From NCBI GenBank assembly GCA_007133715.1, contig SLMF01000443.1, positions 1 to 8,376 on the forward strand: a stretch of DNA of 8,376 nt, in the 5' to 3' direction. This stretch comes from Planctomycetaceae bacterium. GTDB taxonomy: Bacteria > Planctomycetota > Planctomycetia > Pirellulales > Pirellulaceae. A program made the position numbers and the translations under genes. Under the pieces are notes generated by a model, which saw only the letters and a program-made list of their open reading frames with translations, was not told where the DNA came from and searched no databases. Positions 7,852 through 8,376 of the stretch are shown here, piece by piece (position 1 is the stretch's first letter; every line of letters starts with the position of its first letter).

Positions 7852-8376
7852 TCACTCTGCCCCTTGCTGTGCCACGCTCGGTTGTGATTCGCTCGGTTGT
7901 GATTCGGTACTCGTCAAGTAATCGATGAACCGCTGCGCCATGCGGCCCAACCGCGAACGGTGGCGGTGAATGATCCCCAACGGGCGAACGAGACTCAGGC
8001 CCTGCACCGACACCGCCACCAGTTCGCCCGTCTGCAATTCACCCCGTACCGTCGGTTCCGGCAGGAAACTCGCGCCCGCGTGCAACACGATCGCGCGTTT
8101 GATCGTGTCGATGTTGTCAAACGCGATTCCCGTCCGCACTTCGATTCCCTGTTCAGCCAATTGCCGATCCAGATTCCTGCGGACCCGCAAACCGCGGTCG
8201 AAGCCGATGACCTCCAACCCCGCCAGTTCCGCACGCGTCACCCGGCGTCCCGCCAAAGCATGCGCCGGCGAACACACCAGCCACATCGGCTCTTCCCGCC
8301 AGTTCACCGCGGCAATCGTTCGCGTCGAGCGAGCCCAACTGACCAGCCCGATATCCACCTGTCCCTCGGATACCAA
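7852..8376 (-). CDS. LysR-type transcriptional regulator, C-terminal effector domain (5' end outside window)
   Basis: The 174 readable residues cover most of the ligand-binding domain of a LysR-type regulator; the DNA-binding helix-turn-helix and the start lie beyond the right edge, and the first visible codon (TTG) is most likely internal. Family marks are GQVDIGLVS (5-13), the 'G.vDigi' strand; REEPMWLVCSPAHALAGRRVTRAELAGLEVIGFD (27-60), the usual 'l..e.l.lv...hpla....v...dL...p.i' run, here given in parts as REEPMWLVCSP and HALAGRRVTRAELAGLEV; and VLHAGASFLPEPTV (97-110), equivalent to 'V..G.GialLP...v'. Such proteins bind a small-molecule signal and control nearby genes. Because its TGA stop overlaps or abuts the gltB start, it is probably in one transcript with gltBD and may regulate it. 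Bacillus GltC is a LysR-type activator of gltAB, but orthology cannot be judged from this half. The end carries a duplicated ESQPS (158-167) in a Ser/Gln-rich tail. Confidence 0.88.
   Translation of the reverse strand: MVSEGQVDIGLVSWARSTRTIAAVNWREEPMWLVCSPAHALAGRRVTRAELAGLEVIGFDRGLRVRRNLDRQLAEQGIEVRTGIAFDNIDTIKRAIVLHAGASFLPEPTVRGELQTGELVAVSVQGLSLVRPLGIIHRHRSRLGRMAQRFIDYLTSTESQPSESQPSVAQQGAE
7860..7865 (-). promoter_or_regulatory. Candidate ribosome binding site for gltB
   Basis: AAGGGG, read on the minus strand, lies inside the last codons of the LysR-type gene. It is 4 nt from the GTG at 7855 and 10 nt from the ATG at 7849, so it supports translation initiation here without deciding between the two. 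It is the only purine-rich Shine-Dalgarno-like stretch seen before any complete gene in this window. Confidence 0.4.
7876..7905 (+). repeat. 15-bp perfect tandem duplication in the lysR 3' end
   Basis: GCTCGGTTGTGATTC occurs at 7876-7890 and again immediately at 7891-7905, with no mismatch. Being five codons long it keeps the reading frame and encodes ESQPS twice near the C-terminus of the LysR-type protein, beyond the folded effector domain. It looks like a recent replication-slippage duplication. Confidence 0.85.

Overview
This window comes from a GC-rich bacterial chromosome and looks like ordinary core-metabolism DNA. I see no mobile element, CRISPR array, RNA gene or defence island. An MCE (MlaD-type) tail protein points to a diderm bacterium. 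The GC-rich codon use, the scarcity of Shine-Dalgarno sequences and the style of the MCE tail would fit a planctomycete, but that placement is inference and cannot be proved from this sequence alone.

Layout. Two plus-strand genes come first: the 3' part of an MCE/MlaD-like gene, cut by the left edge, and a complete AEC-family (auxin efflux carrier-type) permease. These converge, across a 48-bp gap, on three minus-strand genes that read from the right edge leftwards: the 3' part of a LysR-type regulator (cut by the right edge), gltB (glutamate synthase large subunit) and gltD (small subunit). All gaps are short: 103 bp between the MCE gene and the AEC gene, 48 bp at the convergence, 93 bp between gltB and gltD, and about zero between lysR and gltB.

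How the genes work together. GltB and GltD form NADPH-dependent glutamate synthase (GOGAT), the second half of the GS-GOGAT route of ammonium assimilation. Both subunits look intact, with all catalytic and iron-sulfur residues present. The LysR-type gene ends exactly where gltB begins (GTGA overlap, or a 2-nt gap if the nearby ATG is used). It is therefore probably co-transcribed with gltBD and a natural candidate for its regulator, as GltC is for gltAB in Bacillus subtilis. There, however, the regulator gene is divergent, not co-directional. The MCE and AEC genes have no evident functional link to gltBD.

I found no convincing new biological system. The items worth a second look are small: a 10-bp motif (ACGGTTCAAG) occurring three times, once just before the gltD start and twice just after its stop; the regulator-enzyme gene overlap; a 15-bp tandem duplication in the lysR 3' end; an inverted repeat between gltB and gltD; and an extended -10-like box placed so that the AEC transcript could be leaderless. 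Very long secondary open frames inside gltB, including one of 1141 codons on the opposite strand, are explained by codon bias and are not called as genes.
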